From positions 1 to 46,189 of IMG/VR virus record IMGVR_UViG_3300048922_000134: DNA of 46,189 nucleotides; one strand, written 5' to 3'. Position numbers and translations under genes: made by a program. How positions within the stretch are numbered: the first letter of the stretch is position 1; the number at the start of each line of letters is the position of its first letter. Of this stretch, positions 6,576-14,074 are shown in pieces. Under the pieces are notes generated by a model, which did no database searches, was not told where the DNA came from, and saw only the letters and a program-made list of their open reading frames with translations. The stretch is from a virus.

Positions 6576-8878
6576 GCTTTTTCCTCCAGATTTTTAAGAC
6601 ATTCAGCCTTAACTTCTTCAAGACGGCGCAAGCGGCCTTCTAAATATTTTGCATATTCATTATCAGCAGTCTCTTTTGCAGATTTTAAATGCACAGCAAT
6701 TGTGCGTGTCAGGCTACTGGCAATTTTAGATACTTCATTCTGAGTAACAGCTTTGCGCATGGTTTCAACGTTGCCTTTAAAACGCTCGTCCAGTTCTTCA
6801 CGAATACGCGCAGTATCATCGGCTTTATCACTGGCGTCTTTAATTTCAAACTCCAGTTTACTTTCTGCTTTATAAACAGCGTCATCATAAAGCCCAAGCC
6901 AGATATCAGCAGAAAAACCGAGGGTCGATAATGCTTTTTTGATTGCATCTGTTAGCGATTTTTTATGAACTTCGCTATCGCAATAAATCCCATGTTTAGT
7001 TGTTTGCCGATAAACAGTTGAGCCATAACTTTCAACAGTGGCACGTTCACCCTCAGCTAAATACCAAAGCTCAATTTTGAGATAATGGTTTAATTCATAA
7101 ATTAAAGAACCATCAGAATCACGAAGAGTTCTTTTTCCGATGAACTTATTACCTTCAAATATTTTTTCTGATAATGGGGAGCCTTCTAGCATTTTATCTT
7201 CGATAACTTTCCAGCCCCAGCCTAAACCCACAGGGCCAAACATTTCTGTTGCACGCATAATCATGTATTCGGCATTAATACTTGTTCCTCCGAATCCAAG
7301 ATCGCTCATGTCTTTTGTATAACGAGGGTTTGTGCGCATGACGTTACGCCACAGCTTCAGGTTCTCGCTATCTCCCAGCTCCTTATCCAGTTCATCGGCA
7401 CGTACAATAAAACTGGTGTCTGGTTCTGTGACGATGGTAGGGGCTGGTACTTCTTTCGGTTTACCTTCAACCCAGCGGGGATCATCCTTGTCGCTGATTC
7501 CTTCTACATACTCCCCACGGTGAGCTGCAAGTTGCTTGTCCACTTCTTCAGATGATGGAGTATTATTTTCCGGTTCAGGTTTTACCCCGTTTTTAAGCTG
7601 CTGGTGTTCTTCTTTGCTGATTTCGATAAAACCATCTTCGCTGAGGATCTCAACCAGTCTTTCGTATTTATTTACTCGTCCCCAGCGATCGCCGTTCACC
7701 TCCTTGTAATAGAACGGGCCAGTACGCTCTACATGTGGCGCAGTTTCCAGCGTCCCCGCTGTTGAGTCATCGTCGTGCTGTTCCGGTTCCACTGTGCCAG
7801 TCGTTGACGCTGAAGAGTCCAGAGAGCTATCTGCGTTCGACGTGTCCTGTTTGGTTTCATCTTCAAAAACCCCGTGAGATAACAGAAAAGCATTTATGTA
7901 ATCATTCAGATGCACCGCGTCTTTGTGAATATCGTCAGGGCGCATCTGAACCAGATCACGGATAGTCAGCAGGTCATATTCGAGCGCACGTTTAATGGTG
8001 CGCAATGCTGCGGAGAATCGCTTCCAGTCGTCCCTGTCCTTGTCGATAATTTCCTTTTTAGCCCAACGATAAATCTCACCGTCAACGCTGCCAGGATTAA
8101 CGTCACCCGGCCAAAACGCGTTAGCGAGTTCCTGATCCAGAGTTTGATATGTATGCTTGTACGTCCGCTTAGGACGTTCGCCAGCATCATTTGCAGGACT
8201 CATGTTTACTGCGTTATTTGCCGCCTTATCTCGTACGATACTGGCAACTGATTTTGAAGGGCCGCCAGGTTTGCGCTCACCCTCAAGGCGCTTCTTCCAG
8301 TTCACTAATTCTGCTTTAATTTCAGGCCATTTAGCAGTAGGGGCGCATTTAGCCATAACCCATCCAATTGCGTTTAAAATACGCTCTGAGTGCATGGCGG
8401 AAATTTCTGGCGTCTTAGTGATTGCTTCTACAATATGGCCCTCAAATGAAGGCGTTTCTTCTTGTAGAAGCGTGCGAGCAGCAGGGATGAGATCCTTGGT
8501 TAACTCATCATGTCCATACATTACCAGCGCCGCAATCTTGGTATCAGCCGATAAGGTATTAATATCTACTGCCTCTTTTAGTTCGGCTTTAATTACGGGG
8601 TGCCCGACCTCTTCATCCCAATCATGTTCGTACATGAAATTTTCATCCCAGCAATCAATAGACGGACAGGGGATCTCTGATGCAGCTTCGCAAATGAGGA
8701 ATTTATAAGCGGCATCCTGCGCACCTGGATAATCTTCCACAAAACTTAAAGAGCATTTTGCCCGAGCATGGCGCTCGTCTTTAGCTTCGAATGCGCGTGC
8801 AACTTTAAGGGCTCCGCTTTCTTCAATAGATTTTTCATCTGGTATCGCTGCACAGATAAAAGTTTTTAAGTCAGACAT
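6572..8878 (-). CDS. Composite recombination protein: RecE-like N-region and linker with Rad52-like annealing domain
   Basis: The product is 768 residues from ATG 8878, which has GGAG 7 nt upstream; ATG 8890 would add four residues. The last third, about 500-685, carries NPRYTKDMS, GGTSINAEYMIMRATEMFG and TDAIKKALSTLGFSADIWLGL, which I read as a Rad52-like single-strand annealing domain. Just before it, about residues 446-470 (AAHRGEYVEGISD, then DPRWVEG) closely match the linker of Rac-prophage RecE that precedes the exonuclease domain. No RecB-like nuclease motif follows. A Ser/Thr/Asp-rich spacer covers about 340-385 and the C-terminal 80 residues are coiled-coil-like. It probably pairs strands during replication and recombination. 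No separate exonuclease gene is obvious nearby. Confidence 0.75.
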   Translation of the reverse strand: MSDLKTFICAAIPDEKSIEESGALKVARAFEAKDERHARAKCSLSFVEDYPGAQDAAYKFLICEAASEIPCPSIDCWDENFMYEHDWDEEVGHPVIKAELKEAVDINTLSADTKIAALVMYGHDELTKDLIPAARTLLQEETPSFEGHIVEAITKTPEISAMHSERILNAIGWVMAKCAPTAKWPEIKAELVNWKKRLEGERKPGGPSKSVASIVRDKAANNAVNMSPANDAGERPKRTYKHTYQTLDQELANAFWPGDVNPGSVDGEIYRWAKKEIIDKDRDDWKRFSAALRTIKRALEYDLLTIRDLVQMRPDDIHKDAVHLNDYINAFLLSHGVFEDETKQDTSNADSSLDSSASTTGTVEPEQHDDDSTAGTLETAPHVERTGPFYYKEVNGDRWGRVNKYERLVEILSEDGFIEISKEEHQQLKNGVKPEPENNTPSSEEVDKQLAAHRGEYVEGISDKDDPRWVEGKPKEVPAPTIVTEPDTSFIVRADELDKELGDSENLKLWRNVMRTNPRYTKDMSDLGFGGTSINAEYMIMRATEMFGPVGLGWGWKVIEDKMLEGSPLSEKIFEGNKFIGKRTLRDSDGSLIYELNHYLKIELWYLAEGERATVESYGSTVYRQTTKHGIYCDSEVHKKSLTDAIKKALSTLGFSADIWLGLYDDAVYKAESKLEFEIKDASDKADDTARIREELDERFKGNVETMRKAVTQNEVSKIASSLTRTIAVHLKSAKETADNEYAKYLEGRLRRLEEVKAECLKNLEEKA

Positions 8879-9155
8879 GATTTTCTCCATCTTTCACAGT
8901 TTCAAATGTTTCATTTAATTTTTTTAAGACTATTTCTGGTAAAACATGCTCGAGGTGCTTCTTGTCAGAAAGTTTTATCTGACCAATAGCCAGAATTATT
9001 AGTTCTTCAGTAGTTAGATAACCGTTTGCTACAAGTCCCATCACCATTTTTTTCATTGCACTATGTGTGATGCTCAGTGTGATTTCTTCACCGTTATTGA
9101 GAACCATTTGTTTAAAATCAAGATTAATTTCCAAATCGATACCCTCATTTATCAA
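8871..9155 (-). CDS. Hypothetical early phage protein
   Basis: I do not recognise this acidic 94-residue protein. It opens with a beta-rich segment (IDLEINLDFKQMVLNNGEEITLSITHSAM) and continues with two or three helices. Its last 8 bases overlap the start of the recombination gene, which suggests coupling. No catalytic motif is visible. Confidence 0.6.
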   Translation of the reverse strand: MINEGIDLEINLDFKQMVLNNGEEITLSITHSAMKKMVMGLVANGYLTTEELIILAIGQIKLSDKKHLEHVLPEIVLKKLNETFETVKDGENHV

Positions 9156-9214
9156 GCTGAAAACTTGATTAAATTTTCATGTTGATAAATGCCCCGCGAA
9201 CGGGGCGTTCTGAA

Positions 9215-9340
9215 TCAGTCTTCACTGCCGAGTTGCTCATATATTTGTTGAGCATCATCGCCGTTTTGATCACATAAGGCTTCCCACGCCTCCCAATTGT
9301 CGGACAGGAACTCTCGAACCCGCATTAATTCGTATTCCAT
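9215..9340 (-). CDS. 41-residue acidic hypothetical protein
   Basis: ATG 9340 lies directly after the TAA of the preceding gene (TAAATGG) and opens a frame of 41 codons. It encodes a short acidic helical protein with three Trp or Phe positions, followed by DDAQQIYEQLGSED. A hairpin of GCCCCG/CGGGGC lies just after the stop (9191-9206) without a T run. The operon fit supports a gene; function is unknown. Confidence 0.5.
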   Translation of the reverse strand: MEYELMRVREFLSDNWEAWEALCDQNGDDAQQIYEQLGSED

Positions 9341-9649
9341 TTATTTACCCTTTGTTAATATGTTTAAGAAATTTTCAATGTTCACTTTCATGATTCTATT
9401 TTTATAATTTTTGTACGAACCATTAATAATGTCGTATTGAATTAAAAGTTCTCCTGTATTGTTAATAGCCTCCATAGCATCAAGCGGACTATCGAATTTA
9501 CCGAGCACGTCACCGCCATCAAAAGCAACGGTGTACCCCTCATCATCGCTGGTCTGAATAAAGCCAGAAAGATTACCAGCCGTTTTGAACGCCGCGAGAT
9601 TTTTATTGATTGCCTTAAGTGTGGTGATGTTAATATTTAAATTAAACAT
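9341..9649 (-). CDS. Hypothetical early phage protein
   Basis: The 102-residue product begins MFNLNINITTLKAINKNLAAFKTAGNL and looks like a small alpha/beta protein with a Gly-rich middle (GYTVAFDGGDVLGKFDS). It has no signal or membrane segment. I do not recognise a family. It is placed in the leftward operon 1 bp before the 41-codon gene. Confidence 0.55.
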   Translation of the reverse strand: MFNLNINITTLKAINKNLAAFKTAGNLSGFIQTSDDEGYTVAFDGGDVLGKFDSPLDAMEAINNTGELLIQYDIINGSYKNYKNRIMKVNIENFLNILTKGK

Positions 9650-9715
9650 AGTGCCTTCTGAATTTTATGTATAAAAATCCCCGCCAGATGATGGCGTGTT
9701 AACTAATGATTGAAA

Positions 9716-9829
9716 CTAGTCGTTATCTTGTTCGTCAAATACTCTGAATATAAATATGACCAACAAATAAAATATAATTGTTGCTAATGAAAATACGTTT
9801 AATACGGTCTTAACGTTTTGCCAATCCAT
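9716..9829 (-). CDS. 37-residue single-pass membrane peptide
   Basis: ATG 9829 shares one base with the TGA of the DUF1482 gene (TGATG overlap). The peptide has a short polar start (MDWQNVKT), one hydrophobic span of about 20 residues (ending FYLLVIFIF) and an acidic tail (DEQDND). That topology suggests an inner-membrane small protein, perhaps acting on a host membrane complex. Function is unknown. Confidence 0.5.
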   Translation of the reverse strand: MDWQNVKTVLNVFSLATIIFYLLVIFIFRVFDEQDND

Positions 9830-10017
9830 CATAACCCCGCTGGTGTTTCTCCATTATTTCGAATAATGCCTTCTACCGGGTAACATTCACCAGTGATGTG
9901 TTGTTCTACCGCAACCGCTTTACATTCTGAAAAGCTGTCATAAACACCGATTACCTGATCCTGTACTTCTCCGGTAGTTAAATAAACAGTCATTACAAGT
10001 GCGAACAGAGTATTCAT
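9829..10017 (-). CDS. DUF1482 family small protein
   Basis: From ATG 10017 the 62-residue product starts MNTLFALVMTVYL, with a hydrophobic N-terminus, a Cys in a DSFSECK context and a second Cys in GECYPVE. This is the pattern of the DUF1482 family found in enterobacterial lambdoid prophages. The hydrophobic start and the two Cys residues suggest a secreted or membrane-anchored form with a disulfide. An upstream ATG at 10047 exists, but the family-like start is at 10017. Role unknown. Confidence 0.7.
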   Translation of the reverse strand: MNTLFALVMTVYLTTGEVQDQVIGVYDSFSECKAVAVEQHITGECYPVEGIIRNNGETPAGL

Positions 10018-10138
10018 TTTTAAACTTTTTACCTGTAGCAATGGCATGTTGAATAATTGCCTGTTGAAACATCACTTCATCCTGAAGATAAACAGCAATT
10101 GCGAATTTACTTTGAGCCGCTTCTATCGGTGTTATCAT
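9938..10138 (-). CDS. Possible 66-residue early protein overlapping DUF1482
   Basis: ATG 10138 has AAGG 8 nt upstream and opens a frame starting MITPIEAAQSKFAIAVYLQ, a clean amphipathic helix. The 3' end runs 80 bp into the DUF1482 gene in another frame, which is unusually long, and the final 20 residues look uncharacteristic. The N-terminal half has the look of a real phage protein. The ending, or the gene itself, is uncertain. Confidence 0.4.
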   Translation of the reverse strand: MITPIEAAQSKFAIAVYLQDEVMFQQAIIQHAIATGKKFKNEYSVRTCNDCLFNYRRSTGSGNRCL

Positions 10139-10283
10139 TATATTTGCCTTCATTTTTATCAACGTTATAAAAGGTGAGGGCGGTTGGTAAACTCCAGTAA
10201 TTATTCTCAAGATATCTTTTTGCAGTTTCCTTTGCCTCACCAGTGCGAATCATGAATAAATAGATCAATTCTCTTTTATTCAT
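10107..10283 (-). CDS. 58-residue small protein with UBA/TAP-C-like pattern
   Basis: Translation from ATG 10283 (with AAGG 9 nt before it) gives a helix-rich start, then GEAKETAKRYLENNYWSLPTA followed by LTFYN. Short three-helix UBA or TAP-C-like folds show this spacing of a Leu-rich helix, an aromatic turn and a Leu-Ala helix. The likeness is by eye only. It overlaps the next gene by 32 bp, in line with the packed leftward operon. Confidence 0.5.
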   Translation of the reverse strand: MNKRELIYLFMIRTGEAKETAKRYLENNYWSLPTALTFYNVDKNEGKYNDNTDRSGSK

Positions 10284-10306
10284 ATGGCATCCTTAGAACG
10301 TTATTT

Positions 10307-11005
10307 TTAACTCCTGAGCCATTGCTCATATGTTTTGAGGGGGTTGCCAGTCATAAACTCGTTGCCTTTCCCATCGTCGGCGCATGAACGGTATATCTGA
10401 TATTCCTGGTCGTTGCTTCCACGTCCTCTGGTTTGCCAGGTGTCGCTGGCTACCAGCTTCTGATGTTGCTGATTGGAATTAATCTCAGCATTTATTGCCA
10501 TAGCTTCCGCGTGCATAGCATCCCATGCTTCCACATCCGTTGCTGAGTTACCTGATTTTGATTTCAACCAGTAGGCGCGGAATGCACGATTTTTTGTCGC
10601 GTAGTCGATGAATATATTTGTTTCCAGCGCATCAGCGTGGCACTGTTCGATTGCTGCATTAATGTCAGCTTTCAACTGGTGGGCCACAATCACATCTCGG
10701 TCGCTGATTGCGTCATTGAACTCTTCAATCATGTTCTCTATGGCAATGCGCGACTGGTCGAAAATCTTCATCACGCCATCAACAAAACAGAGAACCCGTG
10801 TAGGCAGGCGGGAACAATTAACGAATTCTTCGCCTACCAGCTCGTAATCGTCATCGATGACAATGTTAAATTCTGCTGTACACCATAAAGCTGATTTGTG
10901 CGGGCGAGCCAGAAATTCCATACCATTTTCGAGGCGAGTACCGGTAGCTTCTTCTGCAATTTGAAAACCGTCGCGGCGCTGATAAACCATGAATTTTCTT
11001 TCCAT
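10307..11005 (-). CDS. Hypothetical phage protein, first gene of the leftward operon
   Basis: The 232-residue product starts at 11005 behind AAGGAGATAGGTT, a strong ribosome site. It has a beta-rich N-terminal part (KFMVYQRRDGFQIAEE, then CTAEFNIVIDDDYELVGEEF), a coiled-coil-like middle (about 85-125) and a C-terminal part ending in TYEQWLRS. I do not recognise a family. As the first gene after PL it is likely expressed early and silenced by the repressor in the lysogen. Confidence 0.65.
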   Translation of the reverse strand: MERKFMVYQRRDGFQIAEEATGTRLENGMEFLARPHKSALWCTAEFNIVIDDDYELVGEEFVNCSRLPTRVLCFVDGVMKIFDQSRIAIENMIEEFNDAISDRDVIVAHQLKADINAAIEQCHADALETNIFIDYATKNRAFRAYWLKSKSGNSATDVEAWDAMHAEAMAINAEINSNQQHQKLVASDTWQTRGRGSNDQEYQIYRSCADDGKGNEFMTGNPLKTYEQWLRS

Positions 11006-11087
11006 AACCTATCTCCTTTGTCGTTGCCCTTAAGCCAGGCGGGCTGAACGTTTTTGCTGAGAACACTGTGCGTGTTTCGATGGTTGA

Positions 11088-11142
11088 AGATTAGCTTTAG
11101 CTAACACTTAGATCAAGAGAAAAATGTAAGCTATGGCTAACA
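11088..11142 (-). promoter_or_regulatory. PL promoter with two operators (OL)
   Basis: On the minus strand TTGATC (11111-11116) and TAATCT (11088-11093) are 17 bp apart and face the leftward operon. One copy of the palindrome GTTAGCTWWAGCTAAC (11090-11105, first base A) fills the spacer and overlaps the -10 box. A second copy (11126-11141, GTAAGCTATGGCTAAC) lies upstream of the -35 box. Repressor or Cro bound at the inner site would block polymerase directly. Boxes and repeats are seen; the regulator assignment is inferred. Confidence 0.75.
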
Positions 11143-11181
11143 TTTTTAATGTGGGAGGTTAACAGTATGAAAATTAATGGA

Positions 11182-11589
11182 TTATTTTTTTATAGTTCGC
11201 TTACGTGCTTGGAGGAGTTCTTCGAATAGGATATTGAAGCTTTCTACTCGGGCGCGCATTTCGCTAAGCTGAGCTTCCTGTTCTGACTCTGGGAGAGCAT
11301 TAAACAGGTCTAATAACTCTTGCTGACGTTCATCAAGAGGAGGGGTTTGTTCAACAGGAGCGCCCGGCGAAACCTCTTCATCACCGTACATTATCCAAGT
11401 TGGTGAGCACTGGAGCACTTTACTGAGGGCGAAAAGATTCTTCCCTGAAGGCTCGCTGTCATCACGTTCCCACTGAGAAACAGATACATGCGATATCTTC
11501 AGAGCCTTCGCTAGCGTTCGTTGGGTAAACTTCAGATCTTTTCTGCGCGATCTGATTCGTTCACCGATTGTTAGTTTTGACATATCCAT
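11182..11589 (-). CDS. Short XRE-family prophage repressor without a peptidase domain
   Basis: The 135-residue protein has a classical XRE helix-turn-helix at about residues 7-62 (RTLAKALKISHVSVSQWERDD). Its C-terminal half is a helical, probably dimerising region (DERQQELLDLFNALPESEQ). It lacks the Ala-Gly cleavage site and the Ser-Lys S24/LexA-type domain of lambda CI, so RecA should not trigger self-cleavage. Its size is like the short Gifsy-type repressors that are relieved by antirepressors. An operator copy (11591-11606) ends 2 bp from the ATG, implying autoregulation. M3 at 11583 is an alternative start. Confidence 0.9.
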   Translation of the reverse strand: MDMSKLTIGERIRSRRKDLKFTQRTLAKALKISHVSVSQWERDDSEPSGKNLFALSKVLQCSPTWIMYGDEEVSPGAPVEQTPPLDERQQELLDLFNALPESEQEAQLSEMRARVESFNILFEELLQARKRTIKK

Positions 11590-11590
11590 A

Positions 11591-11656
11591 GTTAGCTAAT
11601 GCTAAATCTAATTGACTCTGTTATTGTTACCTTCTATTGTGTTAGCTAAAGCTAAC
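11591..11656 (+). promoter_or_regulatory. PR promoter with two operators (OR)
   Basis: TTGACT (11612-11617) and TATTGT (11635-11640) with a 17-bp spacer face cro. One operator copy (11641-11656, GTTAGCTAAAGCTAAC, nearly perfect) lies immediately after the -10 box at the expected transcription start. Another (11591-11606, GTTAGCTAATGCTAAA) lies upstream of the -35 box and against the repressor start codon. The arrangement lets one set of sites control both cro and the repressor. Confidence 0.75.
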
Positions 11657-11672
11657 AAATAGAGGTCGAAAA

Positions 11673-11906
11673 ATGCTTACAAAGGATGCATTGGGTTACT
11701 TCGGTAGTAAAAGCAAATTAGCCAGCGCTGCTGGAGTAAAAATCCAATCAATTTATAACTGGGGAGAACTAGTTCCAGAGGCTCGGGCGTCAAGATTACA
11801 GATTGCTTCAGGCGGTGAGCTTGTCTATGACTCCGCTGTATACGACGCACATGCTAAAGCAAAGCACGCAAAGGGACTGAATCATGAAAATCACCCCAAC
11901 GATTGA
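11673..11906 (+). CDS. cro: Cro-type regulator
   Basis: The 77-residue protein opens with LTKDALGYFGSKSKLASAAGV and continues to SIYNWGELVPEARASRLQIASGGELVYD. This is the typical Cro pattern in which the recognition helix is followed by a W-G-E/x-V-P-E-x-x-A turn. It is divergent from the repressor across OR and should bind the same palindromes to favour lytic growth. GAGG lies 7 nt before the ATG. Its end overlaps the next gene by 23 bp. Confidence 0.88.
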   Translation: MLTKDALGYFGSKSKLASAAGVKIQSIYNWGELVPEARASRLQIASGGELVYDSAVYDAHAKAKHAKGLNHENHPND

Positions 11907-12327
11907 GCAAATCGCCTCTGGTGTTGAATCATGGGCGCAAGCAGATGGCTGGAAAACAGTAGCCGTCCGTTTTGCTGACGAGTATCAGCAGAAAGTTGGG
12001 GGAGAGTTAATCCCTCCTGCTGTCGATGAACACGGGATCAGGAACGCCACGCAACGTGTAAAACGTATCTTTAGCTTAAGTGGTCCTCGCTACGTCAAAA
12101 TGGCATCGAGTTTGTCTGATATCGCGCTTGACGCAATGCCCACACGCCGACGCATGGAAATTGAAGAACCTGATTCTCCAGCTCTGCTAACTGCTAAAGC
12201 AATGGAGGCGTATAGCGCTGCAATTGCTGCACTAACAATCAGGTGTCCTACCGCCACTATCAAACTGAATAAGGCGATGGAACACCTTCAGGCTTTGATA
12301 CCAGTAGCGGATATGCTGATTCATTAA
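11884..12327 (+). CDS. YdaT-family phage regulator (CII position)
   Basis: The 147-residue protein resembles YdaT of the Rac prophage: an N-terminal helix with W and TVAVRFADEY, a GGELIPP turn, the segment NATQRVKRIFS, and a C-terminal region with AKAMEAYSAAIAAL. YdaT was first labelled a toxin; later work supports a DNA-binding role comparable to CII. Its place directly after Cro agrees. It may activate an establishment promoter, but no target is identified here. Confidence 0.7.
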   Translation: MKITPTIEQIASGVESWAQADGWKTVAVRFADEYQQKVGGELIPPAVDEHGIRNATQRVKRIFSLSGPRYVKMASSLSDIALDAMPTRRRMEIEEPDSPALLTAKAMEAYSAAIAALTIRCPTATIKLNKAMEHLQALIPVADMLIH

Positions 12328-12339
12328 ATTGGTGGCTGT

Positions 12340-13119
12340 ATGAGTATGTCTTTGATGGTCTTGGCTATGAAAGCGCGGGTGGGAAATCCTCTCCGGAAAT
12401 TAGTGCTGATAAAGCTTGCTGATAATGCCAGTGATAGCGGTGAATGTTGGCCTGCGGTTGCGACCATAGCGTTTGAATGCGAAATATCAGAACGCTCAGT
12501 TCAGAACCATATTAAACAGCTTGTGGCTGATGGTTTTGTACGCGTTGAAGAGCGTAGAGGGGCAAACGGCGTAAATCGTTCCAACATCTACCATTTATCC
12601 TTTAATAATAACGGTGCAAATGCTGCACCCTATCAGAACGGGAGCATTTCAGAGGGTGCAAATGCTGCACCCTATGGTGCATCTCCTGCCCCCCAGGGTG
12701 CAAATGGTGCAGGGGGGGAGGGTGCATCTCCTGCACCCAGAATCAGTCAGTTATTAGATCCAGTCATTGAACCTAAAGATCCCCCTTTATCCCCCAAGGG
12801 GAAATCAACCAATAAAAAATTTGACCCGCTGCTTGTGGATCTTCCCGAATGGTTACCACGACAAGTTTGGTCTGAGTGGGTCGCGTACCGACGACAACTC
12901 CAGAAGCCAATTAAGACGCAATACGGTGTAACAGGCGCTATCAACAAACTGGAAGAATTCAGACGACAAGGTTACACACCTCTGGTGGTGATTGCTCACA
13001 GCATGGCAAATGAATATCGCGGGTTATTTGCTCCGCCAGTTGTTCCAGCGACGTTGAAAAATTCAGTGGTAGGAATTTCGACACCAGATGCCGAAATTCC
13101 TACAGGCTTTAAGGGGTAG
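12340..13119 (+). CDS. O-type replication initiator with origin repeats inside the gene
   Basis: The 259-residue protein starts with a winged-helix domain (about 10-85: CEISERSVQNHIKQLVADGF, then VRVEERRG), as in phage initiators. A low-complexity Gly/Ala/Pro/Asn middle (about 92-132) is encoded by the five 17-bp iterons. The C-terminal part (about 160-225, with DLPEWLPRQVWSEWVAYRRQ) should contact the helicase loader encoded next. Initiator gene, internal iterons and downstream loader repeat the lambda O-ori-P plan. M3 at 12346 is an equally possible start. Confidence 0.8.
   Translation: MSMSLMVLAMKARVGNPLRKLVLIKLADNASDSGECWPAVATIAFECEISERSVQNHIKQLVADGFVRVEERRGANGVNRSNIYHLSFNNNGANAAPYQNGSISEGANAAPYGASPAPQGANGAGGEGASPAPRISQLLDPVIEPKDPPLSPKGKSTNKKFDPLLVDLPEWLPRQVWSEWVAYRRQLQKPIKTQYGVTGAINKLEEFRRQGYTPLVVIAHSMANEYRGLFAPPVVPATLKNSVVGISTPDAEIPTGFKG
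12613..12737. repeat. Five 17-bp iterons: probable phage replication origin
   Basis: Copies of GGTGCANNNNNTGCACC occur at 12613-12629, 12655-12671, 12676-12692, 12697-12713 and 12721-12737. The first, second and fifth are fully palindromic at their ends; the third and fourth diverge in the right half. Copies two, three and four start exactly 21 bp apart, two helical turns, so bound proteins would line up on one DNA face. An AT-richer stretch follows at about 12740-12830. The initiator role is inferred from lambda. Confidence 0.75.
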
Positions 13120-13121
13120 TC

Positions 13122-13844
13122 ATGAAGAATTTATCTGATGCCATGAAAAGATTGCAGCGGATTATTCCGGCAGGTATATCACCGAAATTTTCCAGTGCTA
13201 AGGAGCTGATGGAGTGGCAGCAGGAAGAGGGGCGCAAACATTCAGAGCAACTAAATCGAGAAAACCAGCGTACCAGAATTGAAAAAAAATTCGGTCGCTC
13301 TGGCATTCGTGATCGATATCAGAACTGTACTTTTAAAAACTACACAGTTGCGAATGAAGGTCAGAAAAAGGCCCTCACAATGGCTAAATCCTGGCTAAAT
13401 AATTTTGGTTCAGGCTGTGCGTGCTTCGTGTTTAGCGGCTCTCCTGGAACCGGGAAAAATCATCTTGCGGCAGCAATTGGTAATGCATTACTGGCACAAC
13501 AAAAAAGTGTGTTGATTATTACTATAGCTGACCTGATGACTGAATTTAAAGCCAGCTTCAACGGAGGAAAGTCTGAAGCAGAGCTTATGGACGACATTTG
13601 TCGTGTTGATCTGCTGATTCTTGACGAAGTTGGTGTCCAAATGGATTCGAAGTACGAAAAGGTAATTCTTCACCAGATCATTGATCGCAGAACTTCAATG
13701 TTTAAGCCCGTAGGAATCCTTACAAATCTGAATTTTGCAGAACTCAGCCACGCCATCGGAGAGCGAGCGATCGATAGATTGCAAATGGAAGGAGGGGTAT
13801 GGGTGATTTTCAACTGGGACAGCTACAGATCGAGAGCGAAATGA
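13122..13844 (+). CDS. DnaC-like helicase loader ATPase
   Basis: The 240-residue AAA+ ATPase has Walker A GSPGTGKN (106-113) inside a PGTGKNHLAAAIGNALL stretch like that of E. coli DnaC, and Walker B LLILDE (164-169). The N-terminal 70 residues are helical and would hold the helicase-binding region. Length is close to DnaC (about 245). It probably loads host DnaB at the iteron origin, replacing lambda P. It follows the initiator gene by 2 bp. Confidence 0.9.
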   Translation: MKNLSDAMKRLQRIIPAGISPKFSSAKELMEWQQEEGRKHSEQLNRENQRTRIEKKFGRSGIRDRYQNCTFKNYTVANEGQKKALTMAKSWLNNFGSGCACFVFSGSPGTGKNHLAAAIGNALLAQQKSVLIITIADLMTEFKASFNGGKSEAELMDDICRVDLLILDEVGVQMDSKYEKVILHQIIDRRTSMFKPVGILTNLNFAELSHAIGERAIDRLQMEGGVWVIFNWDSYRSRAK

Positions 13845-13983
13845 TACGTGCTTTGTCGAAAAATTGATAAACATTCCCTATTAAATCTAATAATAAAAAA
13901 AAGTTCCTGTCAGTACAAAAACTGTGCAACTAATTGAAAATATGTATTTTTATCAAAAATTGTATGTTTAGGCTGGTAAGAAT

Positions 13984-14003
13984 CACTGTATGAATGTACA
14001 GTA
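13984..14003. promoter_or_regulatory. LexA (SOS) box
   Basis: CTGT-N8-ACAG is met exactly at 13986-14001 and the flanks extend the match (ACTGT left, ACAGTA right). It sits in a 230-bp AT-rich gap after the replication genes and before a small unknown gene. LexA binding here would repress a promoter close to 13990, tying that gene, and possibly the genes up to Q, to DNA damage. Confidence 0.75.
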
Positions 14004-14074
14004 AAAGGCGTAACACAAAGTTAAGGTACTCAGCGATCACTTACTGCTGGGAAACTGTAACGAACAGACTCGCG

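Noticed and set aside
11167-11229. 20-codon plus-strand frame after a strong GGGAGG site
   Set aside because: Too short and antisense to the repressor 3' end; no promoter is visible. It might be a chance ribosome site.
11884-12327. YdaT-like protein as a toxin of a toxin-antitoxin pair
   Set aside because: The toxin label comes from early naming; its position behind cro fits a CII-like regulator.
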